DNA of 23,402 nucleotides from UBA10161 sp038891035 (GCA_038891035.1 JAWAEW010000013.1:1-23402); one strand, 5' to 3'. Positions 1 to 8,593 are shown, counted from the stretch's first letter. The notes: generated by a model not told the origin, from the letters alone. Made by a program: numbers and translations.

Positions 1-2
1 AA

Positions 3-1538
3 GGTGAAAGGATATTCATTTCAGCCTACTACTCATTAAGTAGAGAAAACATTTCGTTTTCAATCTCAAGTATGCGAGAAGGTTTAAATCTGATGAAAGC
101 TGGTGCTGATGAAGTATCAAAAAGCAAACTTAGATATCCGGAGACTCCATCAGCATGTAAAGATTGTATTGGAGTTTGCCCAGAGGCAAAATTTGATTTT
201 GTTTCGCTTTCCTCAGCACAAAATCTACTTGCACAGCTGAAGGAAAATGCCGAAAAACTTTCCATGCTTGAAAATGTTGTAAATAAGATAGCAGTTTCCA
301 CAGAGGCTCGCCAAGCATACAAGAAAGGAGAGGAAGAAGCCAAAATTTTTGAGCCAAAATTTAAGCAGGAAAAATCCAAATTTGAAGGGCTTGCAGCCTG
401 GGCTGTTGAAACAAAGAAGCTGGTTGCAGACTCAAGCTTTGTATCTGCTGCAGATGATTTCTTGGGTGCAGAAGAAACGCTGGTAAAGAAAATTTCACTG
501 AGAAACTTTAGCGATTTTGAAAGCCTGCTTTCCTCTTACCGTTTAGCAGGCAACAAGCTTGCCTTGCTGGTGAATAATTCCACTTCTGCCTATCGGCAGG
601 CCCGAAGTGCTCAAGATGAGGCTGCAGATTTGGTGATTTTGGCTCAATGGAGAACAAACAGACTTTCCTCTCAGTCAGTGCAAGAGTATAATCTACTTGC
701 CCAAAAGAAAAACCAGCTGGATGCAAAATTTTCTCCCCCAATGACTTCTAAGCAGTACCTTTCGCTTGCTTCTGAATACCATAACCTTTCAGTCGAGGCA
801 AGAAAATACATCCAAATGTCATATTCTTTCCAGGATTCTATTTTTGGTGCAGCAAGCCATGTGGGGCATGCGATGGTGGAAGGGGCGATGAGCGCAATTT
901 CCGGTGCAGTCCCAATTTCGTTCAAGACCCGCCAAAGCATTGGAAAATATGCTCCGTTGGCAATAATTGCAATGATAGACCTTGCTTTGCTTTTGCTTGG
1001 AATTGTAGTTTTTGCCTATGTGTTTTACCATTTCCACAGGTTTTTCACCTCCAAGCTGGCAGTTTCAGGCTGGGTGCTTACTTTCATTGGCTTTCTGGCG
1101 GTCCTTGTAATAGGTTCAGTTGGTGTATATAGCATAATTATAAATAGCGACAGGGCAGTGTCATTTGACGATTTCAATCGAGTGCTTACAGGCTCAAAGG
1201 AAGCAGCCATAATCACAAACGAGCAAGGAGTCTCGCAAGATGCTGTTGAGGCAATGCGCAAATGCGCAATGCAGATTCGAGCAGAGCTTGAGCGGCAAAA
1301 CAAAACTACAAAGATTTACTATGTTGGCTCTTCCTGCATGGTTGCAGAGGGCAACAAGACAAGTGAAGAGAAAGACTGCCTTGAAAAGCTTCCTGATGTT
1401 CCCATTTTTGACCTGCACTATTCTTCAGAAAACCAGCCTCCTTCATTTACAATCGTGATAACAAAAAGCGCGATATTCAAAGGGAACAAGGAATATTACT
1501 CTAAGCTTCCTTGCGACCCTGCAAATGTGCTTGGGTGA
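3..1538 (+). CDS. Large exported or membrane protein of unknown function, 5' end outside window
   Basis: Not recognised. The reading frame is open from base 3 with no stop, and the residues before the first ATG (72) look coding, so the true start is probably upstream and the gene is partial. The long N-terminal part is polar and helical, with Ala/Glu/Lys-rich stretches suggesting coiled coil, plus a Cys cluster (CKDCIGVC) near bases 159-182. Two hydrophobic segments at about 950-1030 and 1071-1142 would span the membrane, separated by a short loop. The C-terminal region after the second segment has four cysteines (KCAM, SSCM, DCLE, LPCD) and would lie on the same side as the N-terminal domain, probably outside. 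The next gene begins immediately and seems to share this C-terminal domain, suggesting a joint envelope function. Product is unknown; coding status is secure. Confidence 0.8.
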   Translation, partial: GERIFISAYYSLSRENISFSISSMREGLNLMKAGADEVSKSKLRYPETPSACKDCIGVCPEAKFDFVSLSSAQNLLAQLKENAEKLSMLENVVNKIAVSTEARQAYKKGEEEAKIFEPKFKQEKSKFEGLAAWAVETKKLVADSSFVSAADDFLGAEETLVKKISLRNFSDFESLLSSYRLAGNKLALLVNNSTSAYRQARSAQDEAADLVILAQWRTNRLSSQSVQEYNLLAQKKNQLDAKFSPPMTSKQYLSLASEYHNLSVEARKYIQMSYSFQDSIFGAASHVGHAMVEGAMSAISGAVPISFKTRQSIGKYAPLAIIAMIDLALLLLGIVVFAYVFYHFHRFFTSKLAVSGWVLTFIGFLAVLVIGSVGVYSIIINSDRAVSFDDFNRVLTGSKEAAIITNEQGVSQDAVEAMRKCAMQIRAELERQNKTTKIYYVGSSCMVAEGNKTSEEKDCLEKLPDVPIFDLHYSSENQPPSFTIVITKSAIFKGNKEYYSKLPCDPANVLG

Positions 1539-1544
1539 ATGGCT

Positions 1545-2009
1545 ATGAAAATCTCAGAAAAGGACAAGCAAATAGCATTTGCACTGCTTGTTCTTACAGC
1601 AGCTTTGGTTGCGCTTTATGCAATCTTTTTCTTTGAGCCTTACCAGAAAGAGACAAACCTCGAAGAGTTTTTGCAGAAAGCATATGCTTCAGAAAAAATC
1701 GCACTTTTTTTGGATGCAAGAGGCACTGATGAGGAGACTGCAAGGAAGATTTACCAGTGCGCAACTGACCTTGCCTCAGGAAAATTTGTAGGGACAAAAA
1801 CAGTGGAGACTTACGGCTGCGACGATTCGCAGTGCATTTATATGGGCTCTGGCGGGACAAAGCACCTAACTTATGAGCAAGTAAGGCAAAGTCTGCGCGA
1901 CTTGCTTTATATCCGAGTTTCCGCAGGTGCACCCTCCACCAAAGCCTTTGAAAATCGGCTTGAAATAAAGCTAGATTCAAATTACAGTGGAGGCTGCAAA
2001 ATCGGGTAG
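1545..2009 (+). CDS. Small single-pass membrane-anchored protein, unknown function
   Basis: Not recognised. It is about 154 residues: a short charged N-terminus, one hydrophobic helix (bases about 1566-1630, an N-terminal anchor or uncleaved signal), then a soluble domain with cysteines in QCAT, YGCDDSQCIY and SGGC. The order of elements (helix with Cys, strand, second Cys, strand, final Cys) resembles the C-terminal part of the preceding protein, so the two may be partial paralogues. An ATG at 1539 abuts the upstream TGA. I prefer the ATG at 1545 because the GGTGA at 1534-1538, which contains that stop, then sits 6 bases upstream as a Shine-Dalgarno. Translation is probably coupled to the upstream gene. 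Function is unknown. Confidence 0.75.
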   Translation: MKISEKDKQIAFALLVLTAALVALYAIFFFEPYQKETNLEEFLQKAYASEKIALFLDARGTDEETARKIYQCATDLASGKFVGTKTVETYGCDDSQCIYMGSGGTKHLTYEQVRQSLRDLLYIRVSAGAPSTKAFENRLEIKLDSNYSGGCKIG

Positions 2010-2011
2010 CA

Positions 2012-2025
2012 TATTGTTTTAAGCG
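2012..2025 (+). promoter_or_regulatory. Putative TATA element for the tyrS operon
   Basis: A T/A-rich stretch (ATTGTTTTAAGC) is centred about 21-27 bases before the candidate TyrRS start codons at 2040 and 2046. No clear Shine-Dalgarno precedes those starts, so a nearly leaderless transcript is likely. The match to a TATA box is modest. Confidence 0.4.
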
Positions 2026-2039
2026 TTTATCCGCCTTTC

Positions 2040-3098
2040 ATGCTTATGGATGTACAAACTAGGCTTTCGCTGATAGAAAAAAAGCCTATCTGCGAAATAA
2101 TCACAAAACAAGAGCTTCTGGAGCTTCTCGAGCAGGAAGCCCATCCAAAGCACTACATCGGCTTTGAAATCTCAGGCAAAGTCCATATAGGAAGTGGGCT
2201 GATTACTGCTTTCGTGCTCAAAGATTTCATCAAAGCAGGCATAAAGCCAATAATATTCTTTGCAGATTATCATGCTTTCATAAATGGCAAGCTTGGCGGA
2301 GATTTGGAAAAGATACAGCGTGTTGCAAAAGGATACTTCAAGCAGGCCTTTATTTCGCTTGGGCTGGAAGAAGAAAATGTTCAGTACGTGCTTGCTTCAG
2401 AACTTTATGATAAGGATTATTGGAAGCTGGTGCTTGAAATTTCAAAGAAGACTACGATAAATAGGATGCTTCGCTGCACCACGATAATGGGAAGAACCGC
2501 TCGCGAAGCCTCAAGCAGTGCGTTTGTGCTCTACCCTGCAATGCAGGCGGCAGATATTTTTTATTTAGGGGTGGATATTGCTCATGCAGGCACAGACCAA
2601 AGGAAGGTGCATATGCTTGCAAGGGAGCTTTCTCAAAGAAGGCTGGTTGCAGTTCACCACAAGCTTTTGATGGGGCTTGAAGGACCAAAAAAGATGGGAA
2701 TAGAGCAAAACGAAAAGGAAGACATCGAGGTGTCCTCAAAAATGAGCAAAAGCAAGCCCTCTTCATGCATCTTCATACATGATTCAGAGGAAGAGATCAA
2801 AAGGAAGGTTGCATCAGCTTTTTGCCCACTAAAGCAGGCTGAAAACAACCCAATCCTTCAAATGTGTCAATACTTGATTTTCCGAGAAGAAAAAAGCAGT
2901 CTGGTGGTGCCCAGGGCTGCAAAGTTTGGAGGGGACGTAACTTTCTGGTCGTACGAAGAGCTTGAGGAGGCATACAAACAGGGCCAATTGCATCCAGCCG
3001 ACTTGAAAAATGCACTGGCAGAGTGGCTGTGCGCAATACTTGAAAAGCCAAGAAAATACTTCCAGGCGCATCCAGAGCTTGTTGCTGAGGTTGAATGA
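2040..3098 (+). CDS. tyrS: Tyrosyl-tRNA synthetase (class I, archaeal type)
   Basis: Charges tRNA-Tyr with tyrosine using ATP in the cytoplasm. The class I signatures are visible: HIGS at residues 49-52 (the HIGH motif, within GKVHIGSG) and a perfect KMSKS at 234-238. Between them are the TyrRS-type motifs YPAMQAAD (165-172) and AGTDQRKVHML (about 183-193), which line the tyrosine pocket. At about 352 residues it fits the compact archaeal/eukaryotic form, without the bacterial C-terminal RNA-binding domain. ATG codons at 2040 and 2046 are both possible; the second makes the leader slightly longer and the protein two residues shorter. The next gene follows one base after the stop, so this is the first gene of a tyrS - S16 protease - argG-like operon. 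Confidence 0.95.
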   Translation: MLMDVQTRLSLIEKKPICEIITKQELLELLEQEAHPKHYIGFEISGKVHIGSGLITAFVLKDFIKAGIKPIIFFADYHAFINGKLGGDLEKIQRVAKGYFKQAFISLGLEEENVQYVLASELYDKDYWKLVLEISKKTTINRMLRCTTIMGRTAREASSSAFVLYPAMQAADIFYLGVDIAHAGTDQRKVHMLARELSQRRLVAVHHKLLMGLEGPKKMGIEQNEKEDIEVSSKMSKSKPSSCIFIHDSEEEIKRKVASAFCPLKQAENNPILQMCQYLIFREEKSSLVVPRAAKFGGDVTFWSYEELEEAYKQGQLHPADLKNALAEWLCAILEKPRKYFQAHPELVAEVE

Positions 3099-3099
3099 A

Positions 3100-4809
3100 A
3101 TGAAGAAATTGCTATTGCTATTGCTTTTGGCAGCTGCAGCATTTGCATGCAACGAGGCACAAAGAAAAATCTATGTTGCGGCAGTGACTGGCGAGTCAAG
3201 CGGAGGGATTTTTCAGCTTGAGGTGGAACTGAAGCCTGGCAAAGGCTTAATCTATACCGCCGTGGTGCCACGCACAGGCTACACCACACAGGAGTCCGAG
3301 CTTGCAGCGGTGCAGTATGCATTTGCATCTGCAGGGGCAGATTTGCAACAATGCGACGTTTTCTTTACAATGAAAGGTGATTTCGGGCAAAATACAGTGG
3401 ATGGCCCATCAGCAGGTGCTGCAATGGCCCTTGCAGTGAAGGCAGCTTTGCTCAACAAGAGCATAAGGCAGGATGTTGCAGTTACAGGCACAATTCATCC
3501 TTCAGGTAAGATAGGCGAGGTTGGCGGGGTAATAGAGAAGGCAATTGCTGCAGCAGAATTCAACCTGCGATATTTTGTTGTTCCAAAATTGAAGTTTTAT
3601 GAAGCTTTCCTAATCTCCTCGCTTTCCAAAAAATACTCCTTTGCCGCAATAGAAGCTGAAACCATTCAAGAAGCAGAAAAGGTGGTTTTCTCAGATTACT
3701 CACAAGTGTTTTCACCTAATTTTTCGCCAGAAAGCAAGCCTGCACCTTCTAATTTGCCTCTACTTTCATTAGATTCCGATACTGCCAGATTTTCGCTGGT
3801 TGCAAAAAAGGTGGTAGATAGGCTGGAAGCTTCAATTGCACTTGCAAAGCTCCAGGACCCTGCACTTTCCTCATACTTTTCAGCTGAGATTTCAAAATAC
3901 AGAAAGCTTCTTTCGCAAGGCTATCTGTTCACTGCAGCAAATTCTGCGTTTTTGCTTTCAATTGATGCGGAGTATGCAAAACTGGGGGATAAGCAGGTGG
4001 ATATCAATCGCAGCTTTGATGCAACAAATCAATGCATTTTGCAAATAAGCCAGCCTCAAAAGTCGCGCCAAAACATCCACTGGGCAGCAGCAAGCGATTT
4101 GAGGCGCACCTGGGCGCAAAAGAAGCTGAACGAAACTGTTCAAAGCAGGACGGGGTGGGGCGGATACATGCTTCTGAGGGACTTGTTTTTCGCTCAGAAC
4201 TGGTGCATGGTTTCCTCTGAGCTTTCAGCGGAGGCAAAAGAAATCGGGGGTGAGCCGATAGATGAAGGGGTTCTTGCAGAGCTTGCCCAGCAGAAGCTTT
4301 CTGAGGCAGAATCGCTTTTCTCCTCTTCTGAAAGGCAGGACTACGATGCGCTTTGGCATTACGAAGCCGGACTTCTTGCAAACAAAAGCGGAGATTTTGC
4401 AGCCGCAATTTATGATGCAACTTATGCTATAACCATGCAGAAGCTGAGTATGGAGGCAAAGCAAAATCTCAGCCAAGCGGCAAAGCAGCTTGCCAGCACC
4501 ACCAGAAGCTCACTTTGGGGTAAGATTTATTTTGCGCAAGGGCTATACCTTTATTATGATGCCTTGGAGAACAATTTGCCGCTGGCAGATGCTTACAAAA
4601 TATTGAAGTATTCCGAGGAGCTCGATAAGGCTGCGGCAGAGATTGACAGGGTGATTGAAGAAAAGGCAGTTGCCTTAAAGCAGCCAACTTTAGCAAAGCA
4701 ACCATCGGCGGTTGAAAATGATGATGCATTAGTGGCTGCCGCATTCGGCAGTAGCTTAGCAGCGGTTGCATTGATTGCGCTTTTGAGGATAGTGCGGGTG
4801 GTGAAGTGA
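3100..4809 (+). CDS. Exported, membrane-anchored Lon-type (S16) serine protease without ATPase domain
   Basis: The start is the ATG at 3100, one base after the TyrRS stop, with GAGGT upstream; a longer frame back to 3010 overlaps tyrS and is rejected. The protein (569 residues) opens with MKK, a run of Leu/Ala and then Cys17, a signal peptide that could be of lipoprotein type. A Lon proteolytic domain follows. Ser104 lies in DGPSAGAAMA and Lys147 in GGVIEK, 43 residues apart, the same spacing as the Ser/Lys dyad of E. coli Lon (S679/K722). There is no AAA+ ATPase. About 300 residues of helical, TPR-like sequence follow, then a C-terminal hydrophobic helix ending in basic residues. I infer an ATP-independent protease acting at or outside the membrane. 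It overlaps the next gene by 4 bases (GTGA), indicating coupling. Confidence 0.88.
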   Translation: MKKLLLLLLLAAAAFACNEAQRKIYVAAVTGESSGGIFQLEVELKPGKGLIYTAVVPRTGYTTQESELAAVQYAFASAGADLQQCDVFFTMKGDFGQNTVDGPSAGAAMALAVKAALLNKSIRQDVAVTGTIHPSGKIGEVGGVIEKAIAAAEFNLRYFVVPKLKFYEAFLISSLSKKYSFAAIEAETIQEAEKVVFSDYSQVFSPNFSPESKPAPSNLPLLSLDSDTARFSLVAKKVVDRLEASIALAKLQDPALSSYFSAEISKYRKLLSQGYLFTAANSAFLLSIDAEYAKLGDKQVDINRSFDATNQCILQISQPQKSRQNIHWAAASDLRRTWAQKKLNETVQSRTGWGGYMLLRDLFFAQNWCMVSSELSAEAKEIGGEPIDEGVLAELAQQKLSEAESLFSSSERQDYDALWHYEAGLLANKSGDFAAAIYDATYAITMQKLSMEAKQNLSQAAKQLASTTRSSLWGKIYFAQGLYLYYDALENNLPLADAYKILKYSEELDKAAAEIDRVIEEKAVALKQPTLAKQPSAVENDDALVAAAFGSSLAAVALIALLRIVRVVK

Positions 4810-6026
4810 AGCTTTCAGAAAAGCTCAAGCAAGATTATCCTTCTGTAAAGAAAGTAGCGCTTGCATTTTCAGGAGGACTAGATTCAATTGTTGCAGGAAA
4901 ACTGCTTTTGGAGGCAGGGTTTGAAGTTCTACCTGTGGCGGTAGACGTAGGTCAAAAATCCGACTTTGCAAAGATAGAGGCAAATGCGCGCGCAGTATTT
5001 TCTTCCTGCAAAATGGTGGATGCAAAGGAGCTTTTTTGCCAAAATGCAATCCGTGCTCTCAAAGCCAACTTCGGTGCTGACGGGAGGCTGAACTCAGGCG
5101 GAATTTCCAGGCCAGCCCTTGCCTCCGCAATTGCAAAGGTTGCCCTTGAAAGCGGCTGCGATGCAGTTGCGCACGGCTCTTCAGGAGTTGGAAACGAACA
5201 TTTGATTTTGGAGAATTCCTTTCGCACAATTGCGCCAGAATTGAGAATCATTGCTCCTGTGCGGGATTTGGATTTGAAGCGCGACCAGTCGCTGCAGCTT
5301 GCGGCAAAAGAGAAGCTTCCAACCAATCTGCTCCGTGCAAAGAAGTTTTCTGCTGACGAAAACCTTTGGGGCAGAACCATCAGACAAGGCATAGTGCTTG
5401 ATCCTTCGGCCAAGCTTCCCCCGGAAGCTTATAAATGGACAAAAAGCCCACAGGAAGCTCCAGCAGCGCCACAGCAAGTGCGCATACAGTTTTCCGAAGG
5501 GGCACCTGCATTTGCTCAAACTGAAGGCAAAAAAGCAACAACTCCCCTTGAGATTTTCATGCTGCTAAACGAGGTCGGCGGAAGGCATGCAATAGGAAGA
5601 TTCGATGGAGTAGAAGATAAGGCAGTCGGTCTGAAGTCGCACGAAGTGTATGAATGTCCCGCAGCCGCAATTCTGCTTTTTGCCCACAGACATCTTGAGG
5701 CGCTAACTTTGACAGTCAGCGAGCTTGAGGCAAAATCAAGCATTGATGCATTTTGGGCAAAGGTGGTGCGGCAGGGAGGATGGTACAGCAGGTTAAGAAG
5801 AAGTCTGGATGCCTTCATTTCAGAAATAGAAAAGCCAGTGGATGGAGAGGTTTTGCTCAGCCTTTATAAGGGCAACATTTTGATTTTGGGAAGGAAAAGC
5901 AACCACGCTTTATATGACAGCAGACTTTCCAGAGGCAAGGGCGGGGCGTTTTCTCAAAAGGATGCACGCCAGTTTGCAAAGCTTTATGGGCTTCAAGATG
6001 TACTCGCCTACCTGCTTGACAGATAA
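4806..6026 (+). CDS. argG: Argininosuccinate synthase family protein, divergent
   Basis: The fold signatures of ArgG are clear: an N-type ATP pyrophosphatase loop FSGGLDS (residues 21-27), VDVGQ (46-50), GSSGVGNE (124-131), FSADENLWGRT (181-191), GVED...LKSHEVYECP (268-285) and a C-terminal QKDARQFAKLYGL. The 406-residue length is normal. ArgG joins citrulline and aspartate with ATP in arginine synthesis. Aligned to human ASS1, the aspartate contacts T119, N123 and D124 are kept or conservative (S126, N130, E131), as are the citrulline contacts S180, S189, E270 and Y282. Three other citrulline contacts differ: Y87 to R94, S92 to G99 and R127 to I134. No argH or other arginine gene is in the window. 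The start is GTG, overlapping the upstream stop. Family membership is confident, substrate is not, and the symbol denotes family only. Confidence 0.82.
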   Translation: MKLSEKLKQDYPSVKKVALAFSGGLDSIVAGKLLLEAGFEVLPVAVDVGQKSDFAKIEANARAVFSSCKMVDAKELFCQNAIRALKANFGADGRLNSGGISRPALASAIAKVALESGCDAVAHGSSGVGNEHLILENSFRTIAPELRIIAPVRDLDLKRDQSLQLAAKEKLPTNLLRAKKFSADENLWGRTIRQGIVLDPSAKLPPEAYKWTKSPQEAPAAPQQVRIQFSEGAPAFAQTEGKKATTPLEIFMLLNEVGGRHAIGRFDGVEDKAVGLKSHEVYECPAAAILLFAHRHLEALTLTVSELEAKSSIDAFWAKVVRQGGWYSRLRRSLDAFISEIEKPVDGEVLLSLYKGNILILGRKSNHALYDSRLSRGKGGAFSQKDARQFAKLYGLQDVLAYLLDR

Positions 6027-6039
6027 ATCTATTTAAAAC
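6027..6039 (+). promoter_or_regulatory. TATA box upstream of the 6073 gene
   Basis: CTATTTAAAAC fits an archaeal TATA box. It lies about 40 bases before the ATG at 6073, leaving room for a short leader that holds the GGTG Shine-Dalgarno at 6063-6066. Confidence 0.6.
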
Positions 6040-6072
6040 CGTTTTTGTACAGAAGCACAAAAGGTGGATTTT

Positions 6073-8025
6073 ATGCGGATGCTTAAGAAGAGACAGCATG
6101 AGGCAACCCATCCTACCTTAAGCAAACTTCCAAAAGAGGAAAACAAATTTCTCAATGCAGAACACATGCTAAAGGAATTTTCAAGAAAGCATGGTTTCAG
6201 TCATCCACTTGAGCTTTTAATGCAGCCTGCCCAAAAAAAAGACGAACTGCTTTCTGAGTACTGCAAGCAGGCACTTGCTGCAGGACACAGTAACCTTGAA
6301 ATTTCAGAGGCAATCGTCAAATGGGGGTATGCAAAAAAGATTTTCACCCATCAGCCCACTAATGCAGACCAGGCGGCAGGAGCATATCTTTTTGCTTCAA
6401 CTTCAAAGGTTGACTGGCTGGAACTTTTGTTTGGCGGCAGTAGAATTGTTGAGGATGGGAAGCTTTTGAACGGAGTGTTTGGCAGAGCAACTACCAATCA
6501 TTTGGACAGCACCGATGTCAAGGCCGCAGCACTTTATCTGTCCTCACATGATTTGGAGCATGACCTGCCTCAAGCCCCTATGATAATGTTTGGCGGAAGG
6601 TGCAGTAGGCAAAAAGGAAAGCTGGATGCAGAAAGATTGGAAGTGACTCAAGACCGAGATGAATTTGAAAAGAGCCTAGGGAACAAAATTGTAGGCAAGC
6701 ATTTCTTTAAGATCTCTGATCCTAAGCATGATTCTACATTGAAATTCAGGATCTGCTGCCTGGTGTGGGATGAAAAGCAAGGGACGCTTTTTGTGGTTTC
6801 TGACAAGACTGCAAAGCCGACTCCTTTCTGCGATTGGGTAAAGCAAAACCTAAACGAAATCCTTTCTGCCTCAGATGAGCAGCTGGAGAAAATCTCTGCT
6901 TATGTCAAAAACACTAATTTGGTCGAAAGATTGCGCCTATCCCAAGGCAGACCCTGGTCTGAGCTTCTTTCAGATGTCAAATCAAAAGGAGGAATTTACC
7001 AGCCATTAGAAAGTGAAGGGGACTATTATCGCCAGGCAGTCAAAATATGGAGGTTTGCAATCCTTGAGCTTACTTCACAAAATGTGCAGGAGTATCAAAA
7101 AAGATGGTCCAATATAAAGGAAATCCAAGAAATTGTCAATACCCAGCTTAAACTGGTATGCGATGATGGCAGGCAAGATGGAAACATCAAAGTGCTGGGT
7201 GCAATCTTAAAGCAAGAGGAATTTGAGAAGCTATTTGGCAAGTACAACCGCCAGCTTGGCAAACTATTTTTCGTGCCCCATTATGCCTGCGGTTTCCTGT
7301 CAGCATCCCAGTCAATCCACGACATGATTGAAAGGCTTAAGCTTTCCATCCTAATTGAATATTCTTCTGATTTTGAACGCAAAAGAAAGCTTGAATTTTT
7401 TGCAAGCAGGTTTTCCTTAATGGCCTCTGACAGCAATCATATGCCTGTTGCAGAATGGCAGGTTCTTCGCGACTACCTTCCAAAACAGTTTGCAGAAGAG
7501 CTTTCCAAGCTGATGAAAAATAGCGGGGATGTGCAAGACAAGAATTTTGTTGCAGGCCTCTACACTCTCTTTTGTGACAGTGGTGCAGCAGGAGAAAAGC
7601 TGAGAAGCGTTGCGGCACGTGCATTGGATGTGGGAGTCTTTAAGATAGATGAGGATGGATTTTTGCACATGCCTGCAGCAACGCTCACTTATCAGAGGCT
7701 AAGCATATTTTTGGGTCCAGATTTCCGCTCACGCTTGAGCGCAGACCAAATAAATGCACTTATCACAGAGGAGGTAGCAAGGCAAGCTTACAAAAAGTAT
7801 TCAGAGTGGTCAGCCAAATTAGGGTTTAAAATCGAGTTTGGTATGGAAAACTTCAAAACCGGGCAAATAACTCAAGTGCCACAGGCTCCTTCTTCGCCGA
7901 CAGAAGTGCTGGACATGAAGCGCAAGGACCTCTTTGTTGCAACTAAATTCTCGCAAGAAGAAATTCAAATGCTTGGGCTGGAAAAATTTGAAGTCTGGGA
8001 AATTCCAGTTTCCTACAAGAGGTGA
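6073..8025 (+). CDS. Large protein of unknown function
   Basis: I do not recognise this 650-residue protein. The ATG at 6073 is chosen because AAAGGTGG lies about 5 bases upstream; a GTG at 6064 overlaps that site. There is no signal peptide or membrane segment, so it is probably cytosolic. The N-terminal 100 residues are basic and helical, and the central part has alternating strands and helices with scattered cysteines (GGRCSRQ, FRICCLV, PFCDW). A Pro/Ser-rich linker near residue 610 precedes a short C-terminal segment. It has its own promoter and is followed, with overlapping translation signals, by carbonic anhydrase and the release factor. Its AGGTGA contains both its own stop and the Shine-Dalgarno for the next gene. 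Nothing in the sequence indicates a specific activity. Confidence 0.75.
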   Translation: MRMLKKRQHEATHPTLSKLPKEENKFLNAEHMLKEFSRKHGFSHPLELLMQPAQKKDELLSEYCKQALAAGHSNLEISEAIVKWGYAKKIFTHQPTNADQAAGAYLFASTSKVDWLELLFGGSRIVEDGKLLNGVFGRATTNHLDSTDVKAAALYLSSHDLEHDLPQAPMIMFGGRCSRQKGKLDAERLEVTQDRDEFEKSLGNKIVGKHFFKISDPKHDSTLKFRICCLVWDEKQGTLFVVSDKTAKPTPFCDWVKQNLNEILSASDEQLEKISAYVKNTNLVERLRLSQGRPWSELLSDVKSKGGIYQPLESEGDYYRQAVKIWRFAILELTSQNVQEYQKRWSNIKEIQEIVNTQLKLVCDDGRQDGNIKVLGAILKQEEFEKLFGKYNRQLGKLFFVPHYACGFLSASQSIHDMIERLKLSILIEYSSDFERKRKLEFFASRFSLMASDSNHMPVAEWQVLRDYLPKQFAEELSKLMKNSGDVQDKNFVAGLYTLFCDSGAAGEKLRSVAARALDVGVFKIDEDGFLHMPAATLTYQRLSIFLGPDFRSRLSADQINALITEEVARQAYKKYSEWSAKLGFKIEFGMENFKTGQITQVPQAPSSPTEVLDMKRKDLFVATKFSQEEIQMLGLEKFEVWEIPVSYKR

Positions 8026-8031
8026 GTTTTG

Positions 8032-8589
8032 ATGGATGCAAAAGAGGCTCTGGAAAAGCTTAAGCAAGGGAATTTGCGCTTTGTGCAAGGGAAACCCTAT
8101 TCCAAGGATTTGGCACTGCAGCGCGCGCAAACTGCTTCAGGTCAAAAGCCTTATGCAGCAGTCCTTGCATGCTCTGACAGCCGCGTTAGCCCTGAGCATA
8201 TTTTTGACGCAGGCATCGGAGAGATTTTTGTGGTAAGGACTGCAGGCAACCTTGCAGACTCAATTGCACTTGGCTCGCTTGAATATGCTGCACAGCATCT
8301 GCATGTTCCGCTCGTGGTGGTGCTTGGCCACACCTCTTGCGGAGCAATAAATGCTGCATGCTCTTCCGAGCATGCTTCCGGCAACCTCAAGGCAATAATA
8401 GATGCCCTCCAGGAGGCAGTGGCGCTTGGGAAAAAAGATCCGCAAAAGACAGTAAAAGAAAATGTAAATTGCGTGCTTAAGGAGATTAGGCAAAAAAGCA
8501 AAGCAATAAGCCAGCTGGAGCAGGCAGGAAAAATAAAACTTGTTGGGGCAATCTATTCGATAGATAGTGGCCAAGTCGCTTTCATCTGA
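8032..8589 (+). CDS. Beta-class carbonic anhydrase
   Basis: Interconverts CO2 and bicarbonate at a zinc site. The beta-class ligands are present: Cys47 in ACSDSR, His100 and Cys103 in GHTSCGA, plus the Asp49/Arg51 pair that gates the zinc. The segment RTAGNLAD is also typical. At 185 residues it is near the short end for the family, and there is no signal peptide, so it is cytosolic. The start could be TTG at 8029 or ATG at 8032; both are served by the GGTGA at 8021-8025, and I prefer the ATG. The upstream stop codon lies inside this ribosome-binding site and the release-factor gene starts 4 bases after the end, so it sits in the middle of an operon. A role in supplying bicarbonate or in pH balance is inference. 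Confidence 0.93.
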   Translation: MDAKEALEKLKQGNLRFVQGKPYSKDLALQRAQTASGQKPYAAVLACSDSRVSPEHIFDAGIGEIFVVRTAGNLADSIALGSLEYAAQHLHVPLVVVLGHTSCGAINAACSSEHASGNLKAIIDALQEAVALGKKDPQKTVKENVNCVLKEIRQKSKAISQLEQAGKIKLVGAIYSIDSGQVAFI

Positions 8590-8593
8590 GAAA

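Noticed and set aside
29..379. 116-codon open frame on minus opposite the first gene
   Set aside because: It is antisense to a long coding frame with better coding character and has no promoter or ribosome site.
3010..3099. Extension of the S16 protease frame upstream of 3100
   Set aside because: It overlaps the end of tyrS in another frame, and the ATG at 3100 is followed by a clear signal peptide.
3004..4420. Several 60-150 codon open frames on minus within the tyrS and protease genes
   Set aside because: They are antisense shadows of genes with recognised catalytic motifs.
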